Shown: positions 37,515 to 50,849, numbered from the stretch's first letter. The stretch is 64,000 bases of DNA from Zychaea mexicana (GCF_025766255.1 NW_026516813.1:1-64000), one strand, 5' to 3'. Notes: a model not told the origin generated them from the letters alone. Translations and numbers: made by a program.

Positions 37515-40500
37515 ATGACACAACCGCCACGAAAAAAGCGTCATGTCACTCAAGACAATGAATCCGAAGATGTGGATTCAGTCACTGTGAAAGAAGAAAT
37601 AGAAGAAGAACAAGACAAAACAGTGGTAGAAACTTCAATAGAATCTAAAGTCGCAGCAACACCAGCAACAACGTCGACCACAGAAGCATCAGTAGATGCA
37701 ACATTACCAGATACAGTAACAACAATGAGCGATCAACAAACAGCATCTGAAAATAGTAGATCGTTGTCACCCGAAGCATCTCAACGACCACCGGCAAAGA
37801 AACCGCGTCCTTCCAGCTTGACACCAAGTTCACAAGCGAGCGAGCGACCTCGAGTAACATTTGCACCCAATGTTCATGCTTCACAACAACAACAACAACA
37901 ACAACAACAATCTCAACGTCAACCACCGCTACCCATGGACGCCTCTTCTTCACCACAACCTGCCGAACGTAAACCTAGACTCGTTATTACCAAAATGGTG
38001 CTCAACAATTTCAAATCGTACGCTGGTCGACAAGTTATTGGTCCTTTCCAAAAGGTATGTCATGGTTTGCTAGTTCGGTCGTGGCGGGGCTGTTTGTTGC
38101 ATACAAACTACTTTTGGGAATAGATTTCTTAAAAAGTACTAATAATATGATAAATAACTAGTCTTTCAGTGCGAGTACGTTAATCATTACCCGCACGCAA
38201 TCTAATATTACCCGGCTAGATAGTATGTTGCATCTGAAAATAGACTAATTGATACATGAACGTTGCAACAGTTGTAGGACCTAACGGCTCTGGTAAATCT
38301 AATGTGATTGATGCTCTGTTGTTCGTCTTTGGTTATCGTGCAAACAAGATGCGACAGGGCAAGCTATCTGAATTGATCCACAATTCTGCAAAGTATCCAA
38401 ACCTTGCCAGCTGTTCTGTTGAAATCCATTTTCAAGAAATCATTGACGGCGTAAGTCTTATGCAGTCCATTAAAAGACTCACAGAATGATTTGTGTTACT
38501 AATCCAATACGGTGTGGATTTTGTGGCTATATCTTCTTTATTATTATTAGAACACTCCTACTGAATTCGAAAAGGTGCCAAACTCGCGATTGATGATCTC
38601 TCGACATGCGTATCGAAACAACTCTAGCAAATACCACATTAACGAAAAAACGAGCTCGTATACCGAAGTGACAACATTACTAAGAAAACGGGGTATTGAT
38701 TTGGATCATAAACGTTTTCTGATCCTACAAGTAAGCTTTAAACGAAACAAGAAGAGGGGGGGGTTTGTTATTCATTAATGTTTTTGCTTATTGGAAAAAA
38801 ACAAAGGGTGAAGTTGAATCGATTGCTTTGATGAAACCAAAAGCCAAGGACGACAATGACGATGGTCTGCTGGAATACCTGGAAGATATTATCGGCACTT
38901 CGAAATATAAAGAACCCATTGAATCTGCAAATAAGCGACTGGAAGAGTTGAATGAAGATCGAGTCGAAAAATTAAACCGAGCACGTTATGTTGGAAAGGA
39001 AAAAGACAGTTTGGAGGTTGGTATTAGTGAAAATCATAGTTAGTGAAAGTTGTCTATGACCTTTAATTGGTTGATCCTATTACCTGCTTCCAAATTTAAT
39101 GCGGGAAACACAAAAAAATAGGGCAAGAAATGCGAAGCAGAAATGTTTCTAGAAAACGAAAACGAACTCGCACGGAAAAAGAACGAATTGTACCAAGTCT
39201 ATATCTATGAAGCAAAGGATAACATTTCAGTGGCAAACACGGCTGTGGTATGTGATTTTTTGTATCATAACTTTGTGCTTTACAGTGTTCAGGATGTGTA
39301 TGTCAGTAGAATACGTTAACTGATGCTTTTTTTTACAGGACGAGCTTAAACGAAAATTAGAAGAAGAAAAAGTCAGTCATGTTGATATTGAAAAAGAACA
39401 AACAGAAATGTCTACTCGCTACCAAGGAGCGGTTAAAGAATATGACGTAAGTCCATTTGGGAAACTCGCCTGATTAGATAGCAAATAGATTATACTTATA
39501 CTTTGTGTATATGTGTGTATATACATTATTAGGCCCTCTCTGTACAGATGTCTCAAGTCAAAAAGAAGCAGAGCAAGTTTGAAAAGGATGAAGTCCAACT
39601 CCGTGAGCGCCGAGATCATTTGGTTAACAAGAATGAAAAGTCCAAAGCGGCTCTGGAAAAGGTAAAAAGAATTTGAACTACCGGGATTGCACAGAGATAT
39701 TATCCCTAGAGTGCATCAATCACTTATATACAGATACATTCATTCTTTAATACCACTGCTTAGGATCAAGAAGCTCGTATTGCTGCACGCGATGCTATTA
39801 AAAAGAACGGCGACGAGCTAGTGAAAAAGCGAAAGGATCTCAAAGAATTGGAAAAGCAGCTCAAACGTGAAGAAGCCAAGATGGAGGAAATCAATCGTGA
39901 ACTGACCGGGAAAACAGATGAATACAAGGCTCAAATTGAAGAACTCCAAAAGGAGCGGGCTCCTTGGACAGAAAAGATCAACAAGAAGAAGAAAGATATC
40001 GATGTTCGCAAATCAGAAAAAGAAATCCTAGAGGAGAAAATGTCATCTGGTACAAAAGCAGTTCAGGACGCTGAAGCTCAAGTCGATAGGATAGAAAAAA
40101 CGCGTTCTTCCAAGGTATGTTTACTTGTACTTTTACTGCATCCGTATCTGCTGGTTTCTCGCTTACACATATATATTCAAACCATTGATTTTTTGAGTAG
40201 CATGCCGAGAGTGAGTCCTTACCAAAGCATATTGAAAGTCTTCGAAAGGAAACCGAAGAGTTAGATCAAAATCTCAGGGCAAGTAGCTATAATATGCTTA
40301 TTGAACGTATCATATTTCTGTGGACCAATTTTAACTGTATTCAATTCTATGTAGGATGTAGATGAGCGTGAAGGCAACTGCAGAAAAGAATTAAGCCTTG
40401 CTAGACAGAAGGCTGATGACGCCAAAGCCTCACTGCAACAATCTCAAAGTCGTGGTAAAGTCTTTGATAGCCTCCTCCGTATGCGCGATTCTGGACGCAT

Positions 40501-43267
40501 CAAGGGTATTTACGTACGTGTATTATTTTCTGGTATCTCGACAAACCCCTCGGCTTACAACGAAGAGCGAACAGACTAAAGCTAAAATTATTATGTGCCA
40601 CCCGTAGGATCGTTTAGGCAACCTGGGCGTCATCGATGACAAGTACGACGTAGCTGTTTCAACAGCATGCCCGGCGCTGGACAATATTGTCGTAGAAACG
40701 GTTGAGGCCGGTCAGGCATGCATTGAATATCTGCGCAAAAACAATCTCGGCCGAGCCGTGTTTACCATTCTCGACAAGCTTGGACGTCAAGACACCCGGT
40801 CAATCAATACTCCTGAAAATGTACCTCGACTGTTTGACCTAATCCGGCCCAAACACGACCGATTTTCGCCTGCGTTTTACAGTGTTCTCCGTGATACCTT
40901 AGTAGCAGACAACTTGAAACAAGCCAATCGCATTGCTTATGGTCGCGAGCGATGGCGGGTGGTAACGTTGGATGGCAAACTGATTGAAAAATCAGGTGCC
41001 ATGACCGGTGGTGGTAACAGGCAGCTCCGTGGTGCTATGGGTTCAAGTTTCAAGGATGACGAAGTGAGCGCTGATACCGTTGCCAAGCTGGAGCGCGAAC
41101 AATACAAGCTTGAAGAGGAGCTGCGTAACATTGTCGAAGAGAAGCGTGCATCTGAGTTGGCGCTACGATCCAAGAAAGAAAGTTTGCCTCGCAAAGAAAT
41201 GACGTTGGAGAAGCTGCAGATGGATATGGACAGTTTGGATCGGCAGCTGGAGGACGCACGAACTCGTCGTGACACATTAAAGTAAGTGCAAACTTTTCGA
41301 AGAGTGATTTTGATAAAACAGGTGAAAATAATACTTTTCTTCTCTTTCTCTGATTGTCTTTTAGAACGCAAATGGAACCAAGCCCTGAAGATGTCAAACG
41401 ACACAGCGAAATTGGACACGAGATTGAAAAGCTGGAAAATGATATGGCAGAATTGGAGGAGAAGCCTGCAGAGATTGATGAACAAATCCAATCGCTGCAA
41501 GAAGAAATCATGGATGCAGGTGGTATGGATTTACGACTGCAAAAGATCGTTGTGGATGACGTCAACAAGCGAATCGAGAATCTCAACAGCAGAATCACCA
41601 AGGCAATGGTTGCCAAGGCCAAAGCTGAAAAGGATGTTGTCAAGCTCGAATCATCTATCAAGAAATACGAACAAGAAGATGGAAAAATTGACCAAGATAT
41701 CAAGAAGCTTGAAGCAGAATCGGCACAAAAAGCAAAGGAAGCAGCTGGCATAATAAAGCAAGTCGAGGAATTGAACAAGGTACATCGCAATCAGTGCTGC
41801 AGCCGATATATGTTGTTGCTTCAGATTAATGAAGCAATTGACATCTCAATACTCAACTTTACATCGACTGTTTTTCTTTCATCTAGGATATAGAGAAGAA
41901 GAAGAAGGAAATCGACAAACTTAAGAATGATCTGGATGATAAAACAAAGCAAATCAACGAGCTCCGAAAATCCGAAATTGAAATCAAGAACAAGCTCGAA
42001 AACTATCAAAGAAGTTTGGCCGATAACCAGCGCAAGGTTGTACATTGGAATGAGCAACGTACTAAACTGTCTCTGCATAATTACAAGTAAGGACATAAAG
42101 ATTTTGTCAAAATAACGTCTATATACGTTGCAATATTCCAGATTTGCTAATACCACGCACTGAAATCTTTATCCAGAGACCAAAGCGAGGAAGAACTTCA
42201 CTTACCAGAGTTCGATGATGAGACGGTTAAAGAATTGCAAAAGTCTGTGCAGGCAATAAAGACGGATATTGCTGAGATTGAAGGTTTGTTAGAAAATATT
42301 AAGCAGTATGCGAAGCAAATGAAGTACATGAATGGTCTGAATGCTCATTCTTTTTCTTCTGCTACATAGCACTTGTTGAAAATGCAAAGCCAAATTTATC
42401 GGTATTGGAAGAATATCGACGACGTGAAGAGGAATATAATGGACGTGTAGAGGAATTAAACGACGTTACAAGCAAACGCGATGAAGTTAAAAACGAGGCA
42501 GAAAGTCTGCGCAAGCAACGATTGGATGAATTCATGCAAGGATTCAACATTATTTCGCAAAAGCTCAAAGAGATGTATCAGGTAAAATTATTGTTGTGCT
42601 TCACTATTCATAAACTATGTACAAGTGATAAAAGCACAGTCAACTCATACACGCTTCGTTTTTGGCAGATGATCACGATGGGTGGTAACGCAGAGTTAGA
42701 GCTTGTCGATAGTTTGGATCCATTTTCAGAAGGCATCGTTTTCAGTGTCATGCCACCCAAGAAGAGCTGGAAGAACATTTCAAATCTTTCCGGTGGTGAA
42801 AAGGTAACGTTTTAATAAGAGCGAAAAAAGCGGTGAGTACAGGTGCTCGACGATTCATGCCACAAATTGCTATAATGTAGACTCTCAGCTCTCTTGCACT
42901 TGTATTTGCATTGCATCATTTCAAACCTACACCTCTTTATGTCATGGATGAAATTGATGCTGCCTTGGATTTCCGTAACGTCTCTATCGTCGCCAGCTAC
43001 ATTGCCGAACGCACCAAAAACGCACAATTCGTCATTATCAGCTTAAGAAACAATATGTTTGAATTGGCTGATCGTCTAGTCGGCATCTACAAAACAAACG
43101 ACTGTACAAAGAGTATTGCTATCAATCCATCCATGATAGCCATGCTTACTGAATTACATCAACCCGAAAACCCCTCCTCGACACAACAACAGCAGCAATC
43201 ACAATCACAACTACAAGTACAATCACAATCATTAGCGCCGACAAGTCGCAATCCTACACCTACCTAA
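37515..43267 (+). CDS. SMC4: Condensin subunit SMC4
   Basis: Eighteen exons; 1400 aa: 37515-38054, 38162-38174, 38272-38450, 38551-38730, 38807-39016, 39122-39247, 39339-39446, 39533-39661, 39764-40114, 40201-40278, 40355-40513, 40608-41281, 41365-41779, 41887-42086, 42177-42283, 42370-42581, 42669-42803, 42881-43267. An ATPase of the condensin ring that compacts mitotic chromosomes. After a disordered acidic/polyQ N-terminus comes the SMC4-diagnostic ITKMVLNNFKSYAGRQVIGP, Walker A GPNGSGKSN (about 187-195), RANKMRQGKLSELIHNS, coiled coil 1, hinge (KGIYDRLGNLGVIDDKYDVA), the post-hinge EKSGAMTGGG, coiled coil 2, signature NLSGGEK (about 1266-1272) and Walker B YVMDEIDAALD. All ATPase residues are present. 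Oddities: a 13-nt microexon carrying SFSA, a GC-AG intron after 40278 and a GTTGGT donor after 39016. Only 211 bp separate it from the kelch gene. Confidence 0.95.
38162..38174 (+). other. SMC4: 13-nt microexon of SMC4
   Basis: TCTTTCAGTGCGA, bounded by a TAG acceptor and GTACGT donor, is needed to supply Ser-Phe-Ser-Ala plus the first base of the next codon between FQK and VGPNGSGKSN. Without it, the invariant strand before Walker A is lost and the frame breaks. Confidence 0.8.
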
Positions 43268-44579
43268 AAGGGTTACTATAACGCAAGCACATTTTAACAC
43301 GCACTCACCATCATAACGTTCCTCTTTTCGTTTACCCTTTTGTCTTTCCTATCTTAATGCATTAATAATATCATCAAAATCATCGTCCCATACATGTAAC
43401 CTACCGACAGTATAACATTTTATCGATAACATGTCTCATAGGAAAGTGTTATGGATGAAGATCTATTAATGGGGGGTTTTTTTTTCAAATGCAAACACAA
43501 AGGAGAACGGCTACCATGCAGAGTTAAGGGCACAAATTAATAGTTGATACACAAGATGTTCTAGCCGACCCAGACTGAAAGCCCCTTTTTAGACGTTCTG
43601 TACGGAGTATGACAATCGCCCTTTTGGATTTGTTTAGCAGTAAATTTCGCATTAATCATTCCCATCCCCAATTCTTATTTAGACAATTCTCCCAATTCTT
43701 CATTTCCTCCTTCTCTTCCCTGTGTATTTCGTTTGTCCACCCTGAATCGTAAACCGTCAAACTGTAGGCTTGGTGTGTTTTGTTTTTATTATGATATCGT
43801 CATTGTCACTTCTATCAATCACACAATTAAATAGATTTTATACACATCACCTTGATCGTCTGTATGTAATATACAAAGACAGACGCTTCGGGCTAACCAT
43901 ATGCGAATGACTTGTGAGGGACATATAACATATAATACTGAACTAAGGGGATGATCGGAAGCTTTTTTAATCATACACGTACCTGCTTGGATGGCCAGAT
44001 CCCTCTACTATCCGTGTGTGTTCATCGATTCTTTAGAAAAGAGCCGACTTGTACGATAGCAAATGTGAAGACGGTTATAGACTTGTTTATACTCATTTGT
44101 TTTGAAAAACATCAACGCGCTGTATTATTGCCAAACAATGCTTCAAAGATATTGTAATGGTGAAGATATTTCCAAGGCACCAAATAGCAGAGTATTTATT
44201 CACTTCCATAATTAAGCTTGAGTATTCTTTGATGGCCCAAAGAGTCTTCTAATGTGTTCAGCTATGATATGACGTGCTCTTTTGTAAAGAACAAACACTT
44301 CATGCACGGACATAAACCCATTGAAGTTGTCACTAATCGAGGAACCAATCAATATGCCGCGATCCCGACGCGTCACGATTTGTTCTCCGACCTTTTCGCG
44401 TCACTTAAACACGTTTACAAACTGTCCTCATGTAGCCATGCTCAATCTCCCCAACCACCGCCAATCAAGAGCACCAGGGAGGGCCATGCAAAATTTTTGT
44501 CATAGCATTATTTCCGCGAAGTGATGATACACACCAGGACCACAGCGAGGGGAGACGAACACTCACCCTCCTTGACAGA
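43268..44579. other. Intergenic region, no gene seen
   Basis: The 3' flank of SMC4 followed by AT-rich sequence. ORFs at 43951-44157 and 44254-44524 have no recognisable features. Confidence 0.5.
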
Positions 44580-44615
44580 GTCAATTAGGGCCTGCGCCCC
44601 TTTGCGCTAATTGAC
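44580..44615. promoter_or_regulatory. Inverted repeat upstream of the reductase start
   Basis: Perfect 9-bp arms GTCAATTAG (44580-44588) and CTAATTGAC (44607-44615) surround an 18-bp GC-rich spacer. The site lies 70-105 bp upstream of the reductase ATG at 44685, a position suited to a dimeric regulator. That role is inference. Confidence 0.5.
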
Positions 44616-44684
44616 CTTCTGCTTCTCCCAACAGCTCTCTTCCCAGTTGCATCACTCACGTACACACACACACGACAATACACC

Positions 44685-45885
<1,201 letters not shown>

Positions 45886-46999
45886 ATTGATACCTATTTA
45901 TTAAAATGATAATATCATATCCATTCTACATAATGGATTGTATAGCGGAAAAAAAAACATATTCGGTAGCGTTTGTGCAGATTAGTATTTGTTTATCAAA
46001 ATTTCCTTTCAAGACTTAAAAATCCAAAAACATTTGATCTATTTTTTATTTGTGCCAAAGCAGAGGCCATCATTTGTTAAGTATCTGTACTTTTTTCTTG
46101 GTTGATCACGGTGCTGCATGAAACTGTCAAGAAGCTTTTTTTTTAATTAGTTCAAGTTGCACAATTCATGCAGAATCTAAGGGAAACGGTAAGTTTTCTA
46201 ATTTCAGGGTGAGATGTATAAAAGCTCAAAATAGAACTTCAGCCTCGCGATTGAAATGACGTCTCCAATCAGCATTCTTTTTGCTTTATTCGCAGTATAT
46301 GAGACAGTATGATATGTAGCGTATACATGTTTTCATACATAGCTCTGTTTATTCAGCTTTTCCAGAATACATGATGTATGTCGACGCTGCTACTGTTTGA
46401 TTGAAGAGTAAATAGCAATCGAAATCTCAGGTTACCGTTGGGCCTTCTTACAGGGTCTTGGAAGGTCGTTTTAGGTGTCCGAAAGGTTACAAACAGCAAT
46501 TTTGTATCTTTCGGATGGACAGCTCTTTGTTATTAATACTCGTAGATGATCTCCCGTGAACTTGGGAGGTCTAGCTCCGCCGCGTATACCTTTTTGTGGC
46601 ACCTTGACTTGAGCTTTCTATATCAAAAGCACAATGTACTTTACCCAACATGTCTATAAGCGTGTAGCTAGTCCTTTGTTCTTCCTTGATCATGTGGCGC
46701 ATGAGAAAAATGACACAATTATCATGCCTTCTTTTGCTCCGATTCTGTAGAGTACTTCCTCAGGTCCCACATATCAATACTACTTACCTGTATACAGATA
46801 TCTATGGGAGGGTATCTATAGGAAACCCGAGAAACAAAATCTACAGTTAAAGTTTATAACTATTAGTATCGCTGTGACCAGAACCTTTAACTTTTAAAAA
46901 ACGCGTAGTATGTAATTTTTATCGACGCATATCTCTTTTACCATTGTAAATAAATTTAACAATACCACCATGCCTATCTGAATAACAAAAACGCAAATC
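45886..46999. other. Intergenic region, nothing recognisable
   Basis: AT-rich sequence between the reductase and its decayed copy. No ORF of note. Confidence 0.5.
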
Positions 47000-47305
47000 A
47001 CTTATCCCAAGCGTCCAACAGGATATCCTGTGGCAAATGAGCACTTGACTATTAGCAAGACGAGCTTCGCAACGACATCAAAACGTCCGGTTCGTCAGTG
47101 ACCTACTTTCTAGGAGCACTGGGAATGCCTGGTGCAACAGCTTATTTTAGGTATGTATGGAAAACATCCTTACAATATTTTGTCCCAAGACAAAATTCAG
47201 TATCGCGAAATGGTTATTATGATGTGACCCTTAAACAAACAATCACCACTCAATAAACTGTAGTATATTCTTGATGTTATCATTCAAATTCGTTGTCCTT
47301 TTGGG
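47000..47305 (+). pseudogene. Relic of a reductase paralogue
   Basis: Three collinear fragments match the upstream reductase. RPTGYPVANEHLTISK (about 47009-47060) parallels IPTTYPVPGEHITVKD. VTYFLGALGMPGATAYF (47097-47150) parallels NYVGVLAMPGMTAYVG and is followed by a GTATGT at the homologous intron position. YILDVIIQIRCPFG (about 47262-47303) parallels GGQMLEAVI...FG. The parts between them are deleted and frames change, so it cannot code. Retention of the donor site at the same place shows that the copy arose by DNA duplication, not retroposition. Confidence 0.65.
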
Positions 47306-47798
47306 GAAGCTTTAGAAACTTCTTTCTTTAAATAATGAACGGTGTGTGGTTTTTGTCTGCATTTGGTAATGCTGATATGGTGTGTATGTAAACAAACTTG
47401 TTGAAGTAAAGGAATCGATAAAAATAGTTGCATCTAACAAAGAAGATATACGAACCCGTGGAAATGAAGGAAAAGACATGAAAGGAAAAATTTCTATCAT
47501 CACATAGCAAAGAACAATGAAGGGCAATAAAAAGCGTTCCTCAGTTGGCATAAAATTTAGCGGATGGAAATTGAAACAAAGAAGCCAAAAGTGCCCATTG
47601 CTCCTGCTTGCAGAACACAATAAGCAAGCAGCTATCGCTACCGGCAACAAAATAGTCGTCAGTCTCACTAGTATATATAGGGTCTAGGCAAAGCAAAAAT
47701 TCAACTGCCCTTCACTTCACCCACTACTACCAACACCACCCACCCCATTCTTTTTTGTTTTACCCTACCAGCAACCAAACCCCATTCTTATCAGCAAG
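47306..47798. other. Intergenic region / promoter of the 47799 gene
   Basis: C-rich, CACCC-rich leader from about 47700 to 47790 just upstream of the ATG. No gene; the long minus ORF at 47312-47668 begins at a GTG, not ATG. Confidence 0.45.
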
Positions 47799-49209
47799 AT
47801 GTCGCGAAGAAGTAGACGCATTCAAGGAATAGAGCCTGAAGTGTCCAATGAGGAAGCACAGCGGATTGTACAGCATCGGCAGCGGGAACAGCAAAAGAAA
47901 CCCACATCCAGACCCACACCCAGACCCACACCCAGCGCAGGACCAGCTCAAGCTGGTAGACGAGGACGAGGCCATCAAGGAAAAACACGCGGACGAGGTC
48001 GTGGTAGTGGCAGTGGCTATCATGCAGGAGGACAGTCACGACAAGATTCTACTCGAACGGAAGAGCCAACTGCCCAGTCATCTACCGGTGCAGCACCCCG
48101 GGAGGACGAACAAGTGCTTTTGGAAGCCGCCAGGAACATTGCATATCGTGCACGACAATACCAACAGGCATCGTCGTCATCTTCATCTGCTCCTCCATCG
48201 TCACCAACACACAAGGAAATTATTGGTGTGCTCAAACAGATCACGGGTCGTTTGGAGCAGCAGCAGCAGCAGCAGCACGGACAGGCATCGTCATCCACTA
48301 TGGAACAACAAGGATCCCCAGTCTCTCCTGTCCTCGGTAAACGCCAGCGAGATACGTCCAGAGAAGACGAAGAAGATAAAGAAGAACAAAAACGGGAAAA
48401 TCGGGGTAAGAGAGAATCCCTCCGTCCCAGGCACACTTCCCCTCTTAACAAATGGATTGTTTTTCTTATTCTTTTTTATTCTAACATAATATAATGACTG
48501 TTTTCCTCTTATTCAACATGTATTCATTATTACAGCACATCATCGACACCGTATGCTGCGTAAGTAATACGGTTTCTTTAATATTACTGTAAAAATGTGC
48601 GTCTATGATATTTGATTAACTGATATTTTTTGTTGCTGTCACTTGTTGTTGGCTACTATTCCGTGCTCATTATCTTTAAATATCAAAGAATTGTCCGAGT
48701 TTTTGAATGAGCCTACGCAGCTGGCCAGAAAAGCCGCCGTCGTTTTATACCAGAACCGTATGGAGCAGGAGTTGGAGATAGCAATCGATTATATTTATAA
48801 GTTTCTACGAACAGGATCAGGAGGACGGAACCGAGATCCAAGAATTGTCCGAGAGTAAGTAGCCCCAACTTTTAGAGAAATATACATTTTATTGTTTCGT
48901 GCAACCGTTCTTAAACTCACTATTCCAAATTGTTCCCTCTTTCCCTCTATATATGACATGATATATAACAGACGTATGGCTTTCTTGAGGTTTTGGGACA
49001 CGCTTATCAGGGATTATGAATTGACGATCGCGACGCGACTTCACTCTATGTATGAGTACAAAGAGCTCATTTGGAAATGGGAAGATATCTATAACGATTG
49101 CGTTTCCTTGGCCAATACACCCATAGACCCAAATGATAGCGTTGGTCACCAAGTTCGTGTCGCCCGGTTCGTGTCGCGTGCGAAGAAGCTCATCAATGAT
49201 GACGTGTAG
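47799..49209 (+). CDS. Hypothetical RG-rich protein with helical C-terminal domain, 344 aa
   Basis: Four exons: 47799-48405, 48536-48559, 48689-48854, 48972-49209 (1035 nt, all junctions in phase). The N-terminal half is disordered: a basic start MSRRSRRIQGIEPEV, repeated RPTP units, an Arg/Gly-rich block (GRRGRGHQGKTRGRGRGSG), Ser and Gln tracts, and a short helix KEIIGVLKQITGRLEQ. Exon 2 is only 24 nt (basic HHRHRML). The C-terminal 130 residues look folded and alpha-helical (ELSEFLNEPTQLARKAAVVL, MEQELEIAIDYIYKFL, MAFLRFWDTLIRDYELTIAT, YEYKELIWKWEDIYNDC). I do not recognise the family. The location beside transposon debris and the RG-rich nucleic-acid-binding-like N-terminus leave open that it is a host gene or comes from a mobile element. 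Confidence 0.6.
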
Positions 49210-49877
49210 TTCCTGCCGGATATTGTTGCTCATCTTCAGGAGCAGCAGTGAACATTCAAACTAGTGTCGAAAAAACAAAACCGTATTTGCCACGGTTTTT
49301 TTTTGTAATGAAGCATAACAGAAGAAAGTCAAGAATAAATTGAGAATCTAGCTTTGATCTGTAGTAGTAGTAGTATGTAGCGATTCTTTCAATTCCTTGA
49401 TCAAAATAAGCATTTTGTAATAAATAATAGTGACACTACCTAGTATCAATATTCAATATTTCGTTTTGGTAATTAGTAATTTCGCTGACAAAATGCTAGG
49501 TTCTTTTCCATGATATGTAACTGAACTTATTGCTTACATACATAATACATCATGGAACGAAGCCTGTCGCACATATGATCGTACCGGTTATTACGCCTGT
49601 ATTATTAGGATAGCATGCATTTTAAGAGCAAGCTACTGTAACCAGCCATGAAGAAAGAGACACGGGTGTGGTCTGTGCGACAATCACGGACCATGCTTAG
49701 CAACTAACGACACTATGTATCTCCACTGTATGCTGGACGGCGTCGATCAATTTTTGCATGTCATGAAAACTTTTATGCGTGGAACTTCAGTTGGAAAGTA
49801 GGTCGTTAAAGTTGCAGAATTATGGTCAAAATCAGTACATCACACATTGTATGTGTTGCATATCTATATCTTACATA
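49210..49877. other. Intergenic region
   Basis: The 3' flank of the preceding gene, with a short (GTA)n at about 49361-49373. No gene seen. Confidence 0.5.
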
Positions 49878-50241
49878 CAGTTGACCCCCTTTAATGTCAA
49901 CCCTCAAGTACACCTGAAAGTGTTGACGCTAACGGGGGTTGACGTTAAAGGGGGTGGCACAAAGTTTAACCGTATAATAGAAATATTAAACCAGCGCACC
50001 CCGACACAATGTATGTATGCAACAGAGTCGTTCCTAACAATGTATTTTCAACCAACAACGAGATAACCTCTTTTGATTGGATATGTTTGACCTCAATAAG
50101 AAGTCAACCCTGGCCAAGGTGTTGACATTGACCTTATGTAAAAGTTGAAATTTATCTCTGCTAAAATGTGAGGTTCTCAGAAAAAGGTTGACCATATCGG
50201 GGGTTGACATTAAAGGGGTTGACATTAAAGGGGGTCCACTG
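49878..50241. mobile_element. Non-autonomous DNA transposon (MITE), Tc1/mariner-pogo type, 364 bp
   Basis: The left end CAGTTGACCCCCTTTAATGT at 49878 continues for 26 bp and is matched with one mismatch by the inverted right end finishing at 50241 (reverse complement CAGTGGACCCCCTTTAATGT). TA lies directly outside both ends (49876-49877 and 50242-50243), as expected for TA target duplication by Tc1/mariner/pogo transposases. Inside, the core TTGAC[A/G]TTAAAGGGG recurs near both ends (about 49940, 50201, 50217), giving subterminal repeats. There is no coding capacity. It would depend on a transposase elsewhere. Confidence 0.8.
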
Positions 50242-50698
50242 TATATCGATGTGATGTACATATAATGCATGCAGTTCACGATAGTACAGTACGTGTCGTT
50301 ACTATTGCTGTCTTTACCTAATCAAAAAACTTAGCAAAAGAACGATGTACCTAATCGAAAAGTAAAAGCTATGTTGTCTCTGAAATCTCTATCTCTGATG
50401 TGTGTATTCACTTATTTGATTAGAAAGTTCGAAAGCTGTGGTTTGTGTCATATTAAAAGATAAACATATTGTAATCCGAGAACTGCATCCCAAAACATGC
50501 AAGGCGTTTTAAAGCGTTTTAACAATTTGTAACGTGCTAAGACGATCTTACGACAACAAAGCTACTTTATGTTGGACTTTATTATTATCATAGAACAAAA
50601 GGCTCCTATCTGCTTCCCATAAGTACAGAATAGATAAAGCGCTGGCTGTTTAAAAAACGTTGCGTGCTTCGTTATTTCTAATCCTATAGTGGCACATA

Positions 50699-50790
50699 CA
50701 GTAGCCGCTCGCTAAGCCGATCACTTATTAAAATTACCGACCCGGTAAGCAGTGAATATCGCGCTTGCTCGGTAAGCCGATCACCGATCA
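50699..50790. mobile_element. Single terminus of a pogo/Tigger-like element
   Basis: TA followed by CAGTAGCCGCTCGCTAAGCC at 50699, with the subterminal motif GCTCG[C/G]TAAGCCGATCAC present twice (about 50707 and 50768). This form (CAGT start, TA flank, TAAGCCGA inner motif) is like pogo-group ends. I found no matching inverted end downstream within about 1.7 kb, so the element is truncated or its other end has decayed. Confidence 0.45.
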
Positions 50791-50849
50791 TTGTTTTGTA
50801 AAGCCTGAAAGTATTCACACCATGGTTAGATATTGTAATAGATCAAATA

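Noticed and set aside
40937..41790. Antisense ORFs of 187 and 246 aa opposite SMC4
   Set aside because: Mirror of Lys/Glu-rich coiled-coil codons in SMC4; Ser/Leu-rich nonsense composition.
47312..47668. 118-aa minus ORF with signal-peptide-like start
   Set aside because: The apparent initiator is GTG, not ATG, and the hydrophobic start is a by-product of T-rich sequence.
47848..48489. 213-aa ORF in a second frame overlapping the RG-rich gene
   Set aside because: The overlapping frame runs through repeats (His/Arg-rich) and has no downstream exon support; the other frame splices cleanly into a folded C-terminus.
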